56,389 nt of DNA, taken from NCBI GenBank assembly GCA_958448395.1, contig CAUDDP010000006.1, positions 1-56,389 of the forward strand, given 5' to 3'. The stretch is from an uncultured Oscillospiraceae bacterium (GTDB taxonomy: Bacteria > Bacillota > Clostridia > Oscillospirales > Ruminococcaceae). Below, piece after piece: positions 32,658 to 42,872 of the stretch (its first letter is position 1; every line of letters begins with the position of its first letter). A model generated the notes under the pieces. That model was not told where the DNA came from. It saw nothing but the letters and a program-made list of their open reading frames with translations, and did no database searches. The position numbers were made by a program, and so were the translations under genes.

Positions 32658-35369
32658 TTATGCCTTATCCTGCTGCTTTTTCTTTTTGGCAGCCCGTTCC
32701 GGATTTCTTCTTTGATTGCCAAAGCTGCCGTCACCAGAACCTGCGTTCGGTGCATCCGGCTTGGAAACCTGTTCCCGTTCTGGTGCCTTGTTCTGCTGCA
32801 ACTGCATTGTCAGCAACATCCGAATGGTATCTTCCTTAATGGAAGCAACCATTGCATCGAACATTTCAAAGCCTTCATACCGATATTCCACAACCGGGTT
32901 CTGCTGACCATATGCACGCAGACCAATTCCCTTCTTCAGCTCGCTCATATCATCAATATGTGCCATCCACTTGGTATCGACTACCTTCAGCATGACAACC
33001 CGCTCCAGTTCTCGAATGACATCGGAACCATACTGCTCTTCCCGTGCAGTATAAAGTGTCTTTGCCTTTTCTGTCAGAGTTTCCACCAATTCCTCAACGG
33101 TCAGTTTCTCCAGCTCTTCGCCCTCATACTGCAAGTCATTTTCATCTGTAATCCAGCCAAGGAAATGATCACGCAAACCAACCAAATTCCACTGTTCCCG
33201 ATCCACCACTTCTTCGCTGATGTACTGCTTTACAGTATCTCGAATCAGTTCTTCCATCATCTTCAAAATGCTGTCATGGAGATCTTCGCCGTCCAGTACC
33301 TGCTGCCGTTCCTTATAAATGATCTCACGCTGCGTATTCATAACATCGTCATAGTTCAAAACGTTCTTACGAATACTAAAGTTTCTGCCTTCTACCTTTT
33401 TCTGAGAGGACTCAATAATCTTGGACAGGGACTTACTTTCAATCGGTGTATTTTCATCCACATTCAGCGTCCGCATCAGATTTTCCAGACGGTCGCCGGC
33501 GAATACTCGCATCAGGTCATCTTCTACTGACAGGAAGAATCGGCTTTCCCCTTCGTCACCCTGACGACCGGAACGACCACGCAGCTGATTGTCAATTCTT
33601 CTGGATTCATGCCGTTCTGTACCCAAAATATACAGACCGCCTGCTTCCTTGACTGCTACTGCCTTTTCCTTCACCTCTGCACCAAACTTCCGGTAAAGTT
33701 CCTGATATTCTTCTCTGGCTGCCAATACTTCTTCGTTATCCGTATCAGCATAACCGATTGCTTCGTTGATAATGTCCTCTGGATACTCCTTTTTCCGCAT
33801 TTCTGCACGAGCCAGAAATTCTGCATTACCACCAAGCATAATATCCGTACCACGACCTGCCATGTTGGTTGCGATGGTCACAGCACCCAGTTTACCAGCC
33901 TGTGCGACAATTTCAGCTTCCTTTGCATGGTATTTTGCATTCAAAACTTCATGCGGAATGCCTTTCTTCTTCAACATTGCAGAAAGCAATTCTGACTTTT
34001 CAATCGAAATCGTACCAACCAGAACCGGTTGTCCTTTTTCGTGGCATTCGATAATCTGTTCAATAATGGCACGATATTTCGCCGCTTCTGTCCGATAAAC
34101 CAAATCATTATGATCAATTCTCTGTACTGGCTTATTAGTTGGTACAGCGATAACATCCAACTTATAAATTTCACGGAATTCATCTTCCTCTGTCATTGCC
34201 GTACCCGTCATACCAGAAAGCTTATTATACAGACGGAAATAGTTCTGGAAGGTAATGGTTGCCAATGTCTTGGATTCCCGCATCACCTTTACGCCTTCCT
34301 TGGCTTCAATCGCCTGATGCAGACCATCATTAAACCGTCTGCCCAGCATCTTACGACCGGTAAATTCATCAATGATGACAACCTCGCCGTCTTCTACGAT
34401 ATAGTCAATGTCCTTCCGCATAACGCCATTTGCCTTCAACGCCTGATTGATATGGTGCAGCAAAGTCATGTTTTCCGGTGCCATCAGATTATCAATCGCA
34501 AAATAATCTTCTGCCTTCTTTACACCAAGACGGGTAATGGTTGCCGTCTTTGCCTTTTCGTCAATGATATAATCCGCACTTTCATTGGCATCTTCCTGAT
34601 CCTGCTTGCTGTCCATCTCGACTACCTTTGTCGGTGTCAATATCTTTGCAAACTTATCCACAACGCTATACAAAGAAGTAGACTTATCGCCACGACCGGA
34701 AATGATCAACGGGGTTCTTGCCTCATCAATCAGAATGGAGTCCACTTCGTCGACGATGGCAAAATTATGCTCTCGCTGTACCTTGTCCTTTTTATAGATG
34801 ACCATGTTATCACGCAGATAATCAAAGCCCAATTCATTATTCGTACCATATGTAACATCACATGCATAGGCTGCACGCCGTTCATCGTTGGTTAGACCAT
34901 GCAAAATACAGCCGACTGTCAATCCCAAGAACCGCAGTACTTTGCCCATTTCATCAGACTGTGTTTTCGCCAGATAGTCATTTACCGTTACAACATGTAC
35001 GCCCTTGCCCGGCAGTGCATTCAAATAGGAAGCCACGCAGGCAACCAACGTTTTACCTTCACCGGTTTTCATTTCTGCAATTCTTCCCTGATGCAGAACG
35101 ATGGCACCAATCAACTGTACCGGAAACGGCTTCTTGCCCAACACACGGTCAGCTGCCTCTCGAACCGTTGCCAGTGCTTCTGGAATCATGGAATCCAGTG
35201 TTTCCCCAGCTTCGAGCCGATCCCGAAACTCCTGTGTTTTTCCTTTCAGTTCTGCATCGGTCAATGCCTTATATTCTTCGTCCAGTGCCAGAACTTTGTC
35301 TTTTATCGGTTCAATACGTGAAAGTTCTCTTGTACTGTAAGAGCCAAACAATTTACTAAATATTCCCAT
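32658..35369 (-). CDS. secA: Preprotein translocase ATPase SecA
   Basis: A 903-residue motor that pushes unfolded preproteins through SecYEG. Landmarks in order: Walker A MKTGEGKTLV (about 97-106), DEVDSILIDEARTPLIISG (about 203-221), TNMAGRGTDI, and the C-terminal scaffold and wing domains. The tail after about residue 860 is disordered and lysine-rich (AAKKKKQQDKA). It lacks the usual SEC-C zinc motif, so SecB-type or lipid contacts through it are absent. ATG 35369 fits the conserved start MGIFSKLFG, preceded by AAGGCGG. Confidence 0.96.
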   Translation of the reverse strand: MGIFSKLFGSYSTRELSRIEPIKDKVLALDEEYKALTDAELKGKTQEFRDRLEAGETLDSMIPEALATVREAADRVLGKKPFPVQLIGAIVLHQGRIAEMKTGEGKTLVACVASYLNALPGKGVHVVTVNDYLAKTQSDEMGKVLRFLGLTVGCILHGLTNDERRAAYACDVTYGTNNELGFDYLRDNMVIYKKDKVQREHNFAIVDEVDSILIDEARTPLIISGRGDKSTSLYSVVDKFAKILTPTKVVEMDSKQDQEDANESADYIIDEKAKTATITRLGVKKAEDYFAIDNLMAPENMTLLHHINQALKANGVMRKDIDYIVEDGEVVIIDEFTGRKMLGRRFNDGLHQAIEAKEGVKVMRESKTLATITFQNYFRLYNKLSGMTGTAMTEEDEFREIYKLDVIAVPTNKPVQRIDHNDLVYRTEAAKYRAIIEQIIECHEKGQPVLVGTISIEKSELLSAMLKKKGIPHEVLNAKYHAKEAEIVAQAGKLGAVTIATNMAGRGTDIMLGGNAEFLARAEMRKKEYPEDIINEAIGYADTDNEEVLAAREEYQELYRKFGAEVKEKAVAVKEAGGLYILGTERHESRRIDNQLRGRSGRQGDEGESRFFLSVEDDLMRVFAGDRLENLMRTLNVDENTPIESKSLSKIIESSQKKVEGRNFSIRKNVLNYDDVMNTQREIIYKERQQVLDGEDLHDSILKMMEELIRDTVKQYISEEVVDREQWNLVGLRDHFLGWITDENDLQYEGEELEKLTVEELVETLTEKAKTLYTAREEQYGSDVIRELERVVMLKVVDTKWMAHIDDMSELKKGIGLRAYGQQNPVVEYRYEGFEMFDAMVASIKEDTIRMLLTMQLQQNKAPEREQVSKPDAPNAGSGDGSFGNQRRNPERAAKKKKQQDKA

Positions 35370-35405
35370 CGGATTACCGCCTTTTCCTGTAAATATACAA
35401 GTATC

Positions 35406-35434
35406 AGTATAACACACTGCTTCGTATTTGTCAA
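35406..35434 (-). promoter_or_regulatory. Promoter of secA
   Basis: Minus strand TTGACA (35429-35434), 17 bp spacer, TATACT (35406-35411), 37 bases before the secA ATG. Confidence 0.85.
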
Positions 35435-35470
35435 TTCTTTTTTTTAATTTCACATTATGGGTATCAAATT

Positions 35471-36121
35471 TCAATCTTTTCCGCTCATTTGCTGTGTCTG
35501 ACAGAATGGACAGAAATCCCGCATCGGACATACATTACAGAGTGGTTTTCTTGCCCGACAGACATCCCGACCGAACTGCACCACACGGTGACAGAAATCA
35601 GAAGACCGTTCCGGCGGAATCAGTGGTCGCAAATCTCGTTCCACTTTCTCCGGCTCTTTGTAAGCTGTCAAACCCAGTCTCCCCATAATCCGAATAAAAT
35701 GCGTATCTGTGACAATGGCTGGCTGCCCATACACATCGCCTAAAATTAAATTGGCTGTTTTTCGTCCGACACCCGGCAGGGTTAGCAATTCTTCCATCGT
35801 ATCCGGAATTCTGCCGTTATAAACAGTAAGCAAACGAATCGCCATTTCTTTGATGCTTTTTGCTTTTGTGTGATAGAAGCCGCAGGGTTTCACTGCCTGT
35901 TCCAGTTCCTCCAGATTGGCATTTGCAAAGGACTCCAAGGTAGGATACTGCTGGAACAGTGTTTTTGTAACAATATTCACTCGTGCATCCGTACACTGTG
36001 CGGAAAGCCGCACAGAAATCAGCAATTCATATGGTTTTTCATATTGCAAAGCACAAACGGATTCCGGATATTGTTCCTCTAACACCTCACAGGCTCGCAA
36101 TGCCGTTTCTTGTTTTGTCAT
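35471..36121 (-). CDS. nth: Endonuclease III
   Basis: A 216-residue DNA glycosylase/AP lyase that removes oxidised pyrimidines. The helix-hairpin-helix LPGVGRKTANLIL carries the catalytic Lys, and the catalytic Asp is in VTDTHFIR. The 4Fe-4S ligands C-x6-C-x2-C-x5-C are seen at the C-terminus (CRARKPLCNVCPMRDFC). AAAAAGGAGG precedes ATG. It ends 37 bases before the secA promoter, and the gap before it holds a repeat fragment. Confidence 0.95.
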   Translation of the reverse strand: MTKQETALRACEVLEEQYPESVCALQYEKPYELLISVRLSAQCTDARVNIVTKTLFQQYPTLESFANANLEELEQAVKPCGFYHTKAKSIKEMAIRLLTVYNGRIPDTMEELLTLPGVGRKTANLILGDVYGQPAIVTDTHFIRIMGRLGLTAYKEPEKVERDLRPLIPPERSSDFCHRVVQFGRDVCRARKPLCNVCPMRDFCPFCQTQQMSGKD

Positions 36122-36243
36122 AAAAAAATCCTCCTTTTTATTGATTATACCATAGTCCTAAGCATTTTTCCAGTCCCATTTTTCGTTTTTGTAAAAAAGT
36201 AGGGGGTTCTCATCAGAAACAGTTCATTTTTTCGTTGACAACG

Positions 36244-36323
36244 GGAATTCGACGAGAATGCATTCTACCGCTGCCAATCACAAACTGTGCCGGCAGAATC
36301 GCTTCGCTCTCTGCCTGTGCCTA
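36244..36323 (+). repeat. Dispersed intergenic repeat, copy R4 (left half only)
   Basis: About 80 bp that begin ATTCGACGAGAATGCATTCT and run through the shared CTGCCAATCACAAACTGTGC and CGCTTCGCTCTCTGCCTGTG blocks, then break off. It lies in the 295-base gap between nth and gltD, which otherwise holds only the gltBD terminator. Confidence 0.82.
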
Positions 36324-36332
36324 TGTGCGTTC

Positions 36333-36381
36333 CATTAAAAGAAAAAGCAACCGCCTTCCTTTCCGGAAAAACGGCTGCTTT
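36333..36381 (-). terminator. Terminator of gltBD
   Basis: On the minus strand AAAGCA-G-CCG pairs with CGG-T-TGCTTT around a TCCGGA-containing loop and runs into TTCTTTT. It lies 36 bases after the gltD stop. Confidence 0.8.
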
Positions 36382-36416
36382 CTCTGTTTTGAGATCTGTT
36401 TTTTCACTTTTCTATC

Positions 36417-37904
36417 TTAGAGATTACTGTAACTCATCAGATATTCATCTACTGCTCTGGCAGCTTCCCTGCCCTCTCGAATTGCCCAGACAACCAGTGA
36501 CTGTCCCCTGTGCATATCACCGGCAGTAAACACCTTTTCCACATTCGTTTGATAGGTATCCGGCGACGCAGTCGCAACATTCGTTCTGGCATTCAGATTC
36601 ACACCAAACGCCTCTGCCACATAGGACTGTGCACCTAAGAAACCAGCTGCGATCAGAACCAAATCTGCCTGCAATACCTGCTCACTGCCCGGAATTTCTT
36701 CCATTCGCATCCGTCCGGTTTTCTCATCCCGTACTGATTGCAGTTTAATGGTTTCCACTGCACGTACATGACCACTGTCATCCGGCAAAAAACGTTTTAC
36801 TGTTGTTTGATAAATTCTCGGATCATGCCCAAAAACTGCAATGGCTTCTTCCTGCCCATAATCTGTCTTGCACACTCTCGGCCACTCCGGCCACGGGTTA
36901 TTTTCTGCCCGCTGATCCGGCAGCTTCGGCATCATTTCCAACTGAATGACCGACTTACAGCCGTGCCGAATAGAAGTGCCGACACAGTCATTCCCGGTAT
37001 CACCGCCGCCAATGACAATAACATTTTTATACTTTGCACTGATAAAATAACCATCTGACAAATTGGAGTTCATCAGACTCTTTGTCGTTGCCTTCAAAAA
37101 TTCTACCGCATAGTAAATGCCCTTAGACTCTCTGCCCGGTGCATTGATATTTCTTGGATTCGAGGAACCGCACGCCAGAATCACAGCATCATACTCTGCC
37201 TGAATCTGCTCTGCGGAAATATCTCTGCCAACATCTATGCCGGTTTTAAACACCACGCCCTCCTGTTCCATCAGAGCAATGCGGCGTTCTATCACGGTCT
37301 TTTCCAGTTTCATATTCGGAATTCCATACATCAGCAGACCACCAACACGGTCTTCCCGCTCATATACCGTAACAGAATGTCCACGCCGATTCAGCTGCAA
37401 GGCTGCTGCCAGACCGGAAGGACCAGAACCAATGATCGCTACTTTCTTTCCTGTCCGAACCTTTGGAATTCTTGGTTTCATAAAACCATTTTCATAAGCC
37501 GATTCAATGATGGCATATTCGTTTTCCTTTACTGTAACTGGATCACCATATAAACCGCAGGTACAAGCTTTTTCACAAAGTGCCGGACACACTCTGGAGG
37601 TAAACTCCGGAAAACAGTTTGTCAACAGCAGCCGTCTGGCTGCATCCTCCATTCTGCCTTTATAGACTAACTCATTCCACTCCGGACAGAGATTGTTCAA
37701 CGGACAGCCTGATACCATGCCCATAATTGGCTTGCCGTTCTGGCAGAAGGGAACGCCGCAATCCATACAGCGTGCTCCCTGCTTCTGCCGTTCTTCCAGA
37801 TTCAACGGCGTGTGAAACTCTCGATAGGTCTTAATGCGTTCGAGCGGCTCCTGCCCCGGATTCTCCACTCGCTCATATTCCAGAAATCCCGTTGCTTTTC
37901 CCAT
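36417..37904 (-). CDS. gltD: Glutamate synthase (NADPH) small subunit
   Basis: A 495-residue flavoprotein that passes electrons from NADPH to the large subunit. The N-terminal iron-sulfur segment has CMDCGVPFC...CPLNNLCPEW and CPALCEKACTCG. FAD binding is at VAIIGSGPSGLAAA (about 148-161) and NAD(P) binding at VIVIGGGDTGNDC (about 290). The end motif AGDMHRGQSLVVWAI is present. It follows gltB by 15 bases, and the two form the GOGAT enzyme that makes two glutamates from glutamine and 2-oxoglutarate. Confidence 0.96.
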   Translation of the reverse strand: MGKATGFLEYERVENPGQEPLERIKTYREFHTPLNLEERQKQGARCMDCGVPFCQNGKPIMGMVSGCPLNNLCPEWNELVYKGRMEDAARRLLLTNCFPEFTSRVCPALCEKACTCGLYGDPVTVKENEYAIIESAYENGFMKPRIPKVRTGKKVAIIGSGPSGLAAALQLNRRGHSVTVYEREDRVGGLLMYGIPNMKLEKTVIERRIALMEQEGVVFKTGIDVGRDISAEQIQAEYDAVILACGSSNPRNINAPGRESKGIYYAVEFLKATTKSLMNSNLSDGYFISAKYKNVIVIGGGDTGNDCVGTSIRHGCKSVIQLEMMPKLPDQRAENNPWPEWPRVCKTDYGQEEAIAVFGHDPRIYQTTVKRFLPDDSGHVRAVETIKLQSVRDEKTGRMRMEEIPGSEQVLQADLVLIAAGFLGAQSYVAEAFGVNLNARTNVATASPDTYQTNVEKVFTAGDMHRGQSLVVWAIREGREAARAVDEYLMSYSNL

Positions 37905-37919
37905 GATACGCCCTCCTGC

Positions 37920-40900
37920 TCACTTTGTATTCACATAGAATGCTTCGATCTTTGCTTCTTCCTGTGGCAATCCCTGATCCATAAACTGCCGGATGGAGCG
38001 GAGCATCTTTGCATAATCATGTGGTACAATTTTCTTAAACTTCGGTAAATACACATCAAACTGATCCAAAATTTCCTGTCCTCTTGCAGAGTGTGTCCGT
38101 GCAACATGTTCTGTAATCAGATTCTTCAGCTGTGCAATATCCTCTGGATGTGTTACCTTACTAAAGCCAACCAATGCCTTATTCAGCTTGGTGTACAAAT
38201 CGCTTTCCTCATCCAGTACGTAAGCAATACCACCACTCATACCAGCTGCAAAGTTCTTACTGGTTTTGCCCAAAATCACAGCACAGCCACCGGTCATATA
38301 TTCACAACCATGATCGCCGACGCCTTCTACCACAACCGTTGCACCAGAGTTCCGCACACAGAATCGTTCACCAGCAACACCCGCAACAAATGCCTTACCA
38401 CTGGTTGCACCAAATAATGCAACATTGCCAATGATAATATTCTCATCTGCCTTGAACTTTGCATCCTTTGGCGGATATACTACCAGCGTACCACCGGAAA
38501 GTCCCTTGCCGAAGTAGTCGTTGCTGTCCCCCTCCAGTTCCAAGGTCAGACCCTTTGGAATAAAGGCACCAAAGCTCTGTCCGCCGGAGCCTTTGCACTG
38601 CAAGGTAAACATATCTTCCTCCAGTGTATTGTAATACTTTCTTGTAATTTCTGCCCCAAACAGTGTTCCGAGTGTCCGATTCAAATTGCTGACATTGAGT
38701 TTCATCGTTTTCTTCTGCTTCTTTGCCAAAGCTTCCTGCATTGCCGGAATAATAGTGGTTTCATCAATCGTTTCTGCCAGCTTGAAATCAAACACATCCT
38801 TCGGGTGGAAATGCTGCGGCACACTCTTTTTCCCAGCGTATGGATTAGAGAGAATGGTAGACATATCAATCTTGCTCTCTCTTGTACCATCAGAGAAGGT
38901 TCTCTGCTTCAGCAAGTCGGAACGACCAATCAATTCATCTAAGGTGCGAACACCAAGCTTTGCCATGTACTCCCGCATCTCTTGGGCAATAAACCGCATG
39001 AAATTGATGACATATTCCGGCTTTCCCTTGAACCGCTTCCGCAGTTCTGGATTCTGTGTTGCCACACCTGCCGGACAGGTATCCAGATTGCAGACACGCA
39101 TCATCACACAGCCCATTGTTACCAATGGTGCAGTTGCAAAACCATATTCTTCCGCACCCAGCATCGCTGCAATGATGACATCCCGTCCGGTCATCATTTT
39201 GCCGTCTGTTTCAATGACTACTTTAGACCGCAAGCCGTTCATAATCAATGTCTGATGGGTTTCTGCAAGGCCCAGTTCCCACGGCAGACCGGCATTGTGA
39301 ATGGAGCTGCTCGGTGCTGCACCGGTACCGCCATCATAACCAGAAATCAGAATGACACCAGCACCAGCCTTTGCAACACCAGCTGCAATTGTACCAACGC
39401 CTGCTTCCGATACCAGCTTGACGGAAATTCTTGCCCGTTTATTGGCATTTTTCAGGTCATAAATCAGCTGTGCCAAATCTTCAATGGAGTAAATATCGTG
39501 GTGCGGCGGTGGAGAAATCAGTGCCACACCCGGTGTGGAATGTCTGGTCTTCGCAATCCATGGATATACTTTCTTTGCCGGCAGGTGTCCACCTTCCCCC
39601 GGCTTTGCACCTTGTGCCATCTTAATCTGAATTTCCTTCGCAGAGGTCAGATATTTCGAGGTCACGCCGAACCGTCCGGAAGCTACCTGCTTGATGGCAG
39701 AACATTTATCTACCGCACTGCCGGAAGTCACGATTCGCTCTAAATCTTCGCCGCCCTCACCGCTGTTGGACTTGCCGCCAATGCGGTTCATTGCCATTGC
39801 CATACATTCATGGGCTTCCTGCGAAATCGAACCGTAGGACATTGCACCGGTTTTAAATCGCCGCATAATGCTTTCCACACTTTCGACTTCTTCCAGTGGA
39901 ATACCGCCGTCTTCTGCAAACTGGAAATCCAGTGTACTCCGCAATGTGACATGCTTATTTTCCGCATCCAGACATGCGGTATATTGTTTAAAGAGATTGT
40001 AATCATCCCGCCAAGTTGCCTGCTGTAGCAGATGAATCGTTTCCGGATTATACAAATGCTCTTCCTGATTGCTTCTTGCCTTATGTGTACCGACGCTTCG
40101 TACCTCATCCTCTGTCATCAGACCGTTCGGGTCAAAGGCTGCATTATGCAGTGCCAACGAACGATTGCTGATGTCATTCAAATCAATGCCACCAATTCTG
40201 CTGACAGTATCCGGGAAGAAGGCATCACAGACAGATTTTGCAATTCCCAGTGCTTCAAAAATTTTAGAGCCTTGGTAAGACTGAATGGTAGAAATGCCCA
40301 TCTTAGAAGCAATCTTGACAATACCAGTTACCACAGCATTGATATATGCCTTGCTTGCCTGTGAATAGTCCTTATCCAACTCACCAGTATTGGTCATTTC
40401 ATACAGGGTATCCAATGCCAAATACGGATTGACAGCACTTGCACCAAAACCCAGCAAGGTTGCAAAATGATGTACCTCTGTCGGTTCTGCGGTTTCCACG
40501 ATGATAGAAACTGCTGTATTCTTTCTGGTTCTAACCAGATAAGTTTCCAGTGCCGCCACTGCTAACAAAGACGGAATTGCAAGATGTTCTTTATCCACCC
40601 CTCGATCCGTCAGAATCAAAATAGCTGCACCAGCATCGTGTGCGGCATCTGCCTGTGCATACAAATTGGAAATGGCATCTGCAAGGGATACATCCTTGGT
40701 ATACAACATGGAAATATCCGCTGTCTGCAAGCCCTCAATATTGGCTCCCCGAATTTTCATCAAATCCAAGCTGGTCAGAACCGGGTTTTCCACTTTCAAT
40801 ACCCGACAGTTCCGCTCTTCTTCCTTGAGCAGATTTCCAGCAGCACCCAAATAAACGGTTGTATCGGTAATCACAGATTCCCGAATCGCATCAATCGGCG

Positions 40901-42491
40901 GATTGGTCACCTGTGCAAACAACTGCTTAAAATAATCAAACAGCGGCGGATTCTTCTTGGAAAGCGGTGGAATCGGCACATCGACACCCATTGCTGCGGT
41001 TGGCTCACCACCGTTGAGTGCCATTGGAATCATCATGCTGTACATGGTTTCGTAAGTATAGCCAAATGCACGCTGCAATCGTTTCAGTTCTGCACCATGA
41101 TACCGGCAGGGACGCTTATTCGGAATCTTCAGTTCTGCCAGTGGATACAGATTGTGATCCAGCCATTCTCCATATGGCTGCCGTTTTGCATAGTCATTTT
41201 TCAGGGTTTCATCCTCAATCAGCTCACCCTTGACCGTATCCACCAGCAACATTTTACCCGGATGCAAACGTTCTTTTTTCACAATCACATCAGATGGAAT
41301 ATCCAGTGCACCAACTTCAGAAGAAAGAATCAGATAGCGGTTGCCATTTCCATCATCCGTCAGATAATAACGGGACGGCCGCAGACCATTTCTGTCCAGT
41401 ACTGCCCCCATAATATCACCATCTGAGAAGATAATAGATGCCGGACCGTCCCACGGTTCCATCATCGTTGCATAGTACTGATAAAAGGCTTTCTTTTCCC
41501 GGCTCATGGTTGGAATATGCTGCCATGGTTCCGGAATAGTTGCCATAACTGCCAGCGGCAGATCCATACCAGACATCATCATGAATTCCAGTGTATTATC
41601 CAACCGTGCAGAGTCAGAACCTTTCACATCCAGCATTGGTACAATATCTTTCATCCGATCGCCCAGTGCCTCGCTTTTCAGGATACTCTCCCGGCTGAGC
41701 ATCTTATCGACATTCCCAGTAATCGTATTGATTTCGCCATTGTGTACCATCATACGATTCGGATGGGAACGCTGCCAGCTCGGATTGGTATTGGTACTAA
41801 AACGAGAGTGTACAATACCAATTGCAGAATGGTAATCCGGACTGTTCAAATCCTCGTAGAACAGACGCAGTTGTTTTACCAAAAACATCCCCTTATATAC
41901 AATGGTACGGCTGGAGCAGGATACCACATACGTTTCAGTCTCCCGCTTTTCAAATACCATTCTTGCAACGTAAAGCTTGCGGTCAAAGGCAATTCCCTTT
42001 TCGCAGTCCTTCGGCTTCTTAATAAATGCCTGCATGATATGTGGCATACTTTCCAACGCTTTGGAACCCAAAACAGATGGATTTACTGGAACTTCTCTCC
42101 AGCCGAGGAACTCCAGCTTTTCTTCTTTCAGAACCTGTTCAAAGGTTTTCATCGCCTTCTCATATTTTGCCTTCGCCTGCGGAAAGAAAAACATGCCGAT
42201 ACCATATTCTCGCTTGCCGCCAATTGAAATATTTAATTCTTTTGCGACCTTAGAAAAATAAGTGTGCGAAATTTGCAGCAGGATGCCGACACCGTCACCG
42301 GTCTTGCCTTCTGCATCCTTACCAGCTCTGTGTTCCAGTGTTTCCACAATCCGCAGTGCATTGTCCACAACACTGCGGTCTGTTTCTCCTTTCATGTTGA
42401 CAACTGCACCAATACCGCAGTTTTCATGTTCAAAGCGTGGGTCATATAAACCCTGTGCCGGAAATGGTGCTTGTTCTCTATAATTATCCAT
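37920..42491 (-). CDS. gltB: Glutamate synthase (NADPH) large subunit
   Basis: A 1523-residue protein of normal length. The glutaminase nucleophile is Cys26, in HENCGIGAVV; the first 25 residues look like the propeptide that is cut off. The central and FMN-binding domains include GAKPGEGGHLPAKK and SVKLVSEAGVGTIAAGVAKA. The 3Fe-4S ligands are in CVMMRVCNLDTCPAGVA, and the C-terminal GXGXG domain ends it. TAAGGAG precedes ATG. Upstream is a consensus promoter followed by an intrinsic terminator, so expression is probably set by attenuation. Confidence 0.97.
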   Translation of the reverse strand: MDNYREQAPFPAQGLYDPRFEHENCGIGAVVNMKGETDRSVVDNALRIVETLEHRAGKDAEGKTGDGVGILLQISHTYFSKVAKELNISIGGKREYGIGMFFFPQAKAKYEKAMKTFEQVLKEEKLEFLGWREVPVNPSVLGSKALESMPHIMQAFIKKPKDCEKGIAFDRKLYVARMVFEKRETETYVVSCSSRTIVYKGMFLVKQLRLFYEDLNSPDYHSAIGIVHSRFSTNTNPSWQRSHPNRMMVHNGEINTITGNVDKMLSRESILKSEALGDRMKDIVPMLDVKGSDSARLDNTLEFMMMSGMDLPLAVMATIPEPWQHIPTMSREKKAFYQYYATMMEPWDGPASIIFSDGDIMGAVLDRNGLRPSRYYLTDDGNGNRYLILSSEVGALDIPSDVIVKKERLHPGKMLLVDTVKGELIEDETLKNDYAKRQPYGEWLDHNLYPLAELKIPNKRPCRYHGAELKRLQRAFGYTYETMYSMMIPMALNGGEPTAAMGVDVPIPPLSKKNPPLFDYFKQLFAQVTNPPIDAIRESVITDTTVYLGAAGNLLKEEERNCRVLKVENPVLTSLDLMKIRGANIEGLQTADISMLYTKDVSLADAISNLYAQADAAHDAGAAILILTDRGVDKEHLAIPSLLAVAALETYLVRTRKNTAVSIIVETAEPTEVHHFATLLGFGASAVNPYLALDTLYEMTNTGELDKDYSQASKAYINAVVTGIVKIASKMGISTIQSYQGSKIFEALGIAKSVCDAFFPDTVSRIGGIDLNDISNRSLALHNAAFDPNGLMTEDEVRSVGTHKARSNQEEHLYNPETIHLLQQATWRDDYNLFKQYTACLDAENKHVTLRSTLDFQFAEDGGIPLEEVESVESIMRRFKTGAMSYGSISQEAHECMAMAMNRIGGKSNSGEGGEDLERIVTSGSAVDKCSAIKQVASGRFGVTSKYLTSAKEIQIKMAQGAKPGEGGHLPAKKVYPWIAKTRHSTPGVALISPPPHHDIYSIEDLAQLIYDLKNANKRARISVKLVSEAGVGTIAAGVAKAGAGVILISGYDGGTGAAPSSSIHNAGLPWELGLAETHQTLIMNGLRSKVVIETDGKMMTGRDVIIAAMLGAEEYGFATAPLVTMGCVMMRVCNLDTCPAGVATQNPELRKRFKGKPEYVINFMRFIAQEMREYMAKLGVRTLDELIGRSDLLKQRTFSDGTRESKIDMSTILSNPYAGKKSVPQHFHPKDVFDFKLAETIDETTIIPAMQEALAKKQKKTMKLNVSNLNRTLGTLFGAEITRKYYNTLEEDMFTLQCKGSGGQSFGAFIPKGLTLELEGDSNDYFGKGLSGGTLVVYPPKDAKFKADENIIIGNVALFGATSGKAFVAGVAGERFCVRNSGATVVVEGVGDHGCEYMTGGCAVILGKTSKNFAAGMSGGIAYVLDEESDLYTKLNKALVGFSKVTHPEDIAQLKNLITEHVARTHSARGQEILDQFDVYLPKFKKIVPHDYAKMLRSIRQFMDQGLPQEEAKIEAFYVNTK

Positions 42492-42526
42492 AAGCCTTTG
42501 CTCCTTATCGTTTTTTCCCGTAGCAG

Positions 42527-42585
42527 ACGAAAAAATAGAAAACGCCCGTAAAGATATGGTACATTTTCCACATCCTTACGAGCGT
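42527..42585 (-). terminator. Intrinsic terminator in the gltB leader (attenuator)
   Basis: On the minus strand ACGCTCGTAAGGAT pairs with ATATCTTTACGGGCGT, and a run TTTCTATTTTTT follows. It lies between the gltB promoter (42641-42669) and the gltB start, about 36 bases before the ATG, so it must be read through for gltBD expression. Confidence 0.85.
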
Positions 42586-42640
42586 CATTGCTCTTCTCAT
42601 TTTATTTTTATCTTTTCGTCTGTGCGAATTGACTGTATTT

Positions 42641-42669
42641 ATTATACAGGATTCTACGCAATTTGTCAA
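42641..42669 (-). promoter_or_regulatory. Promoter of gltBD
   Basis: Minus strand TTGACA (42664-42669), 17 bp spacer, TATAAT (42641-42646), 149 bases before the gltB ATG. Confidence 0.85.
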
Positions 42670-42802
42670 TAGTAAAATTTGATTTTTTCCTAAGAAAAAT
42701 AAGTTTTTTCTTCTTTTTCTTTCTTTTTCACATTTTTGCTTTAAAAACAAACGAATTTCAAATAAAAAAGAATGGGGAAGCATGATTTTCCGGGTTTTCA
42801 CT

Positions 42803-42851
42803 TAAAGAAAAAAAGGTGTACATATGTACGCACTCACTGTACACATGTACA
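42803..42851 (-). terminator. Terminator of the queuosine operon
   Basis: TGTACATATGTAC (42817-42829) and GTACACATGTACA (42839-42851) pair in 12 of 13 positions around a nine-base loop. The minus strand then reads ACCTTTTTTTC. The arms are themselves near-palindromes. It lies 22 bases after the queF stop. Confidence 0.85.
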
Positions 42852-42872
42852 TTCTTCTGCGACAAATCACCA

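Noticed and set aside
42505..42801. 98-codon frame upstream of gltB
   Set aside because: The long version starts inside the que terminator region and has no ribosome site; only its last 31 codons are considered, as a leader frame.
42817..42851. Operator palindromes for gltB
   Set aside because: The two palindromes pair as one hairpin with a T run on the queF side, so a terminator is the simpler reading.
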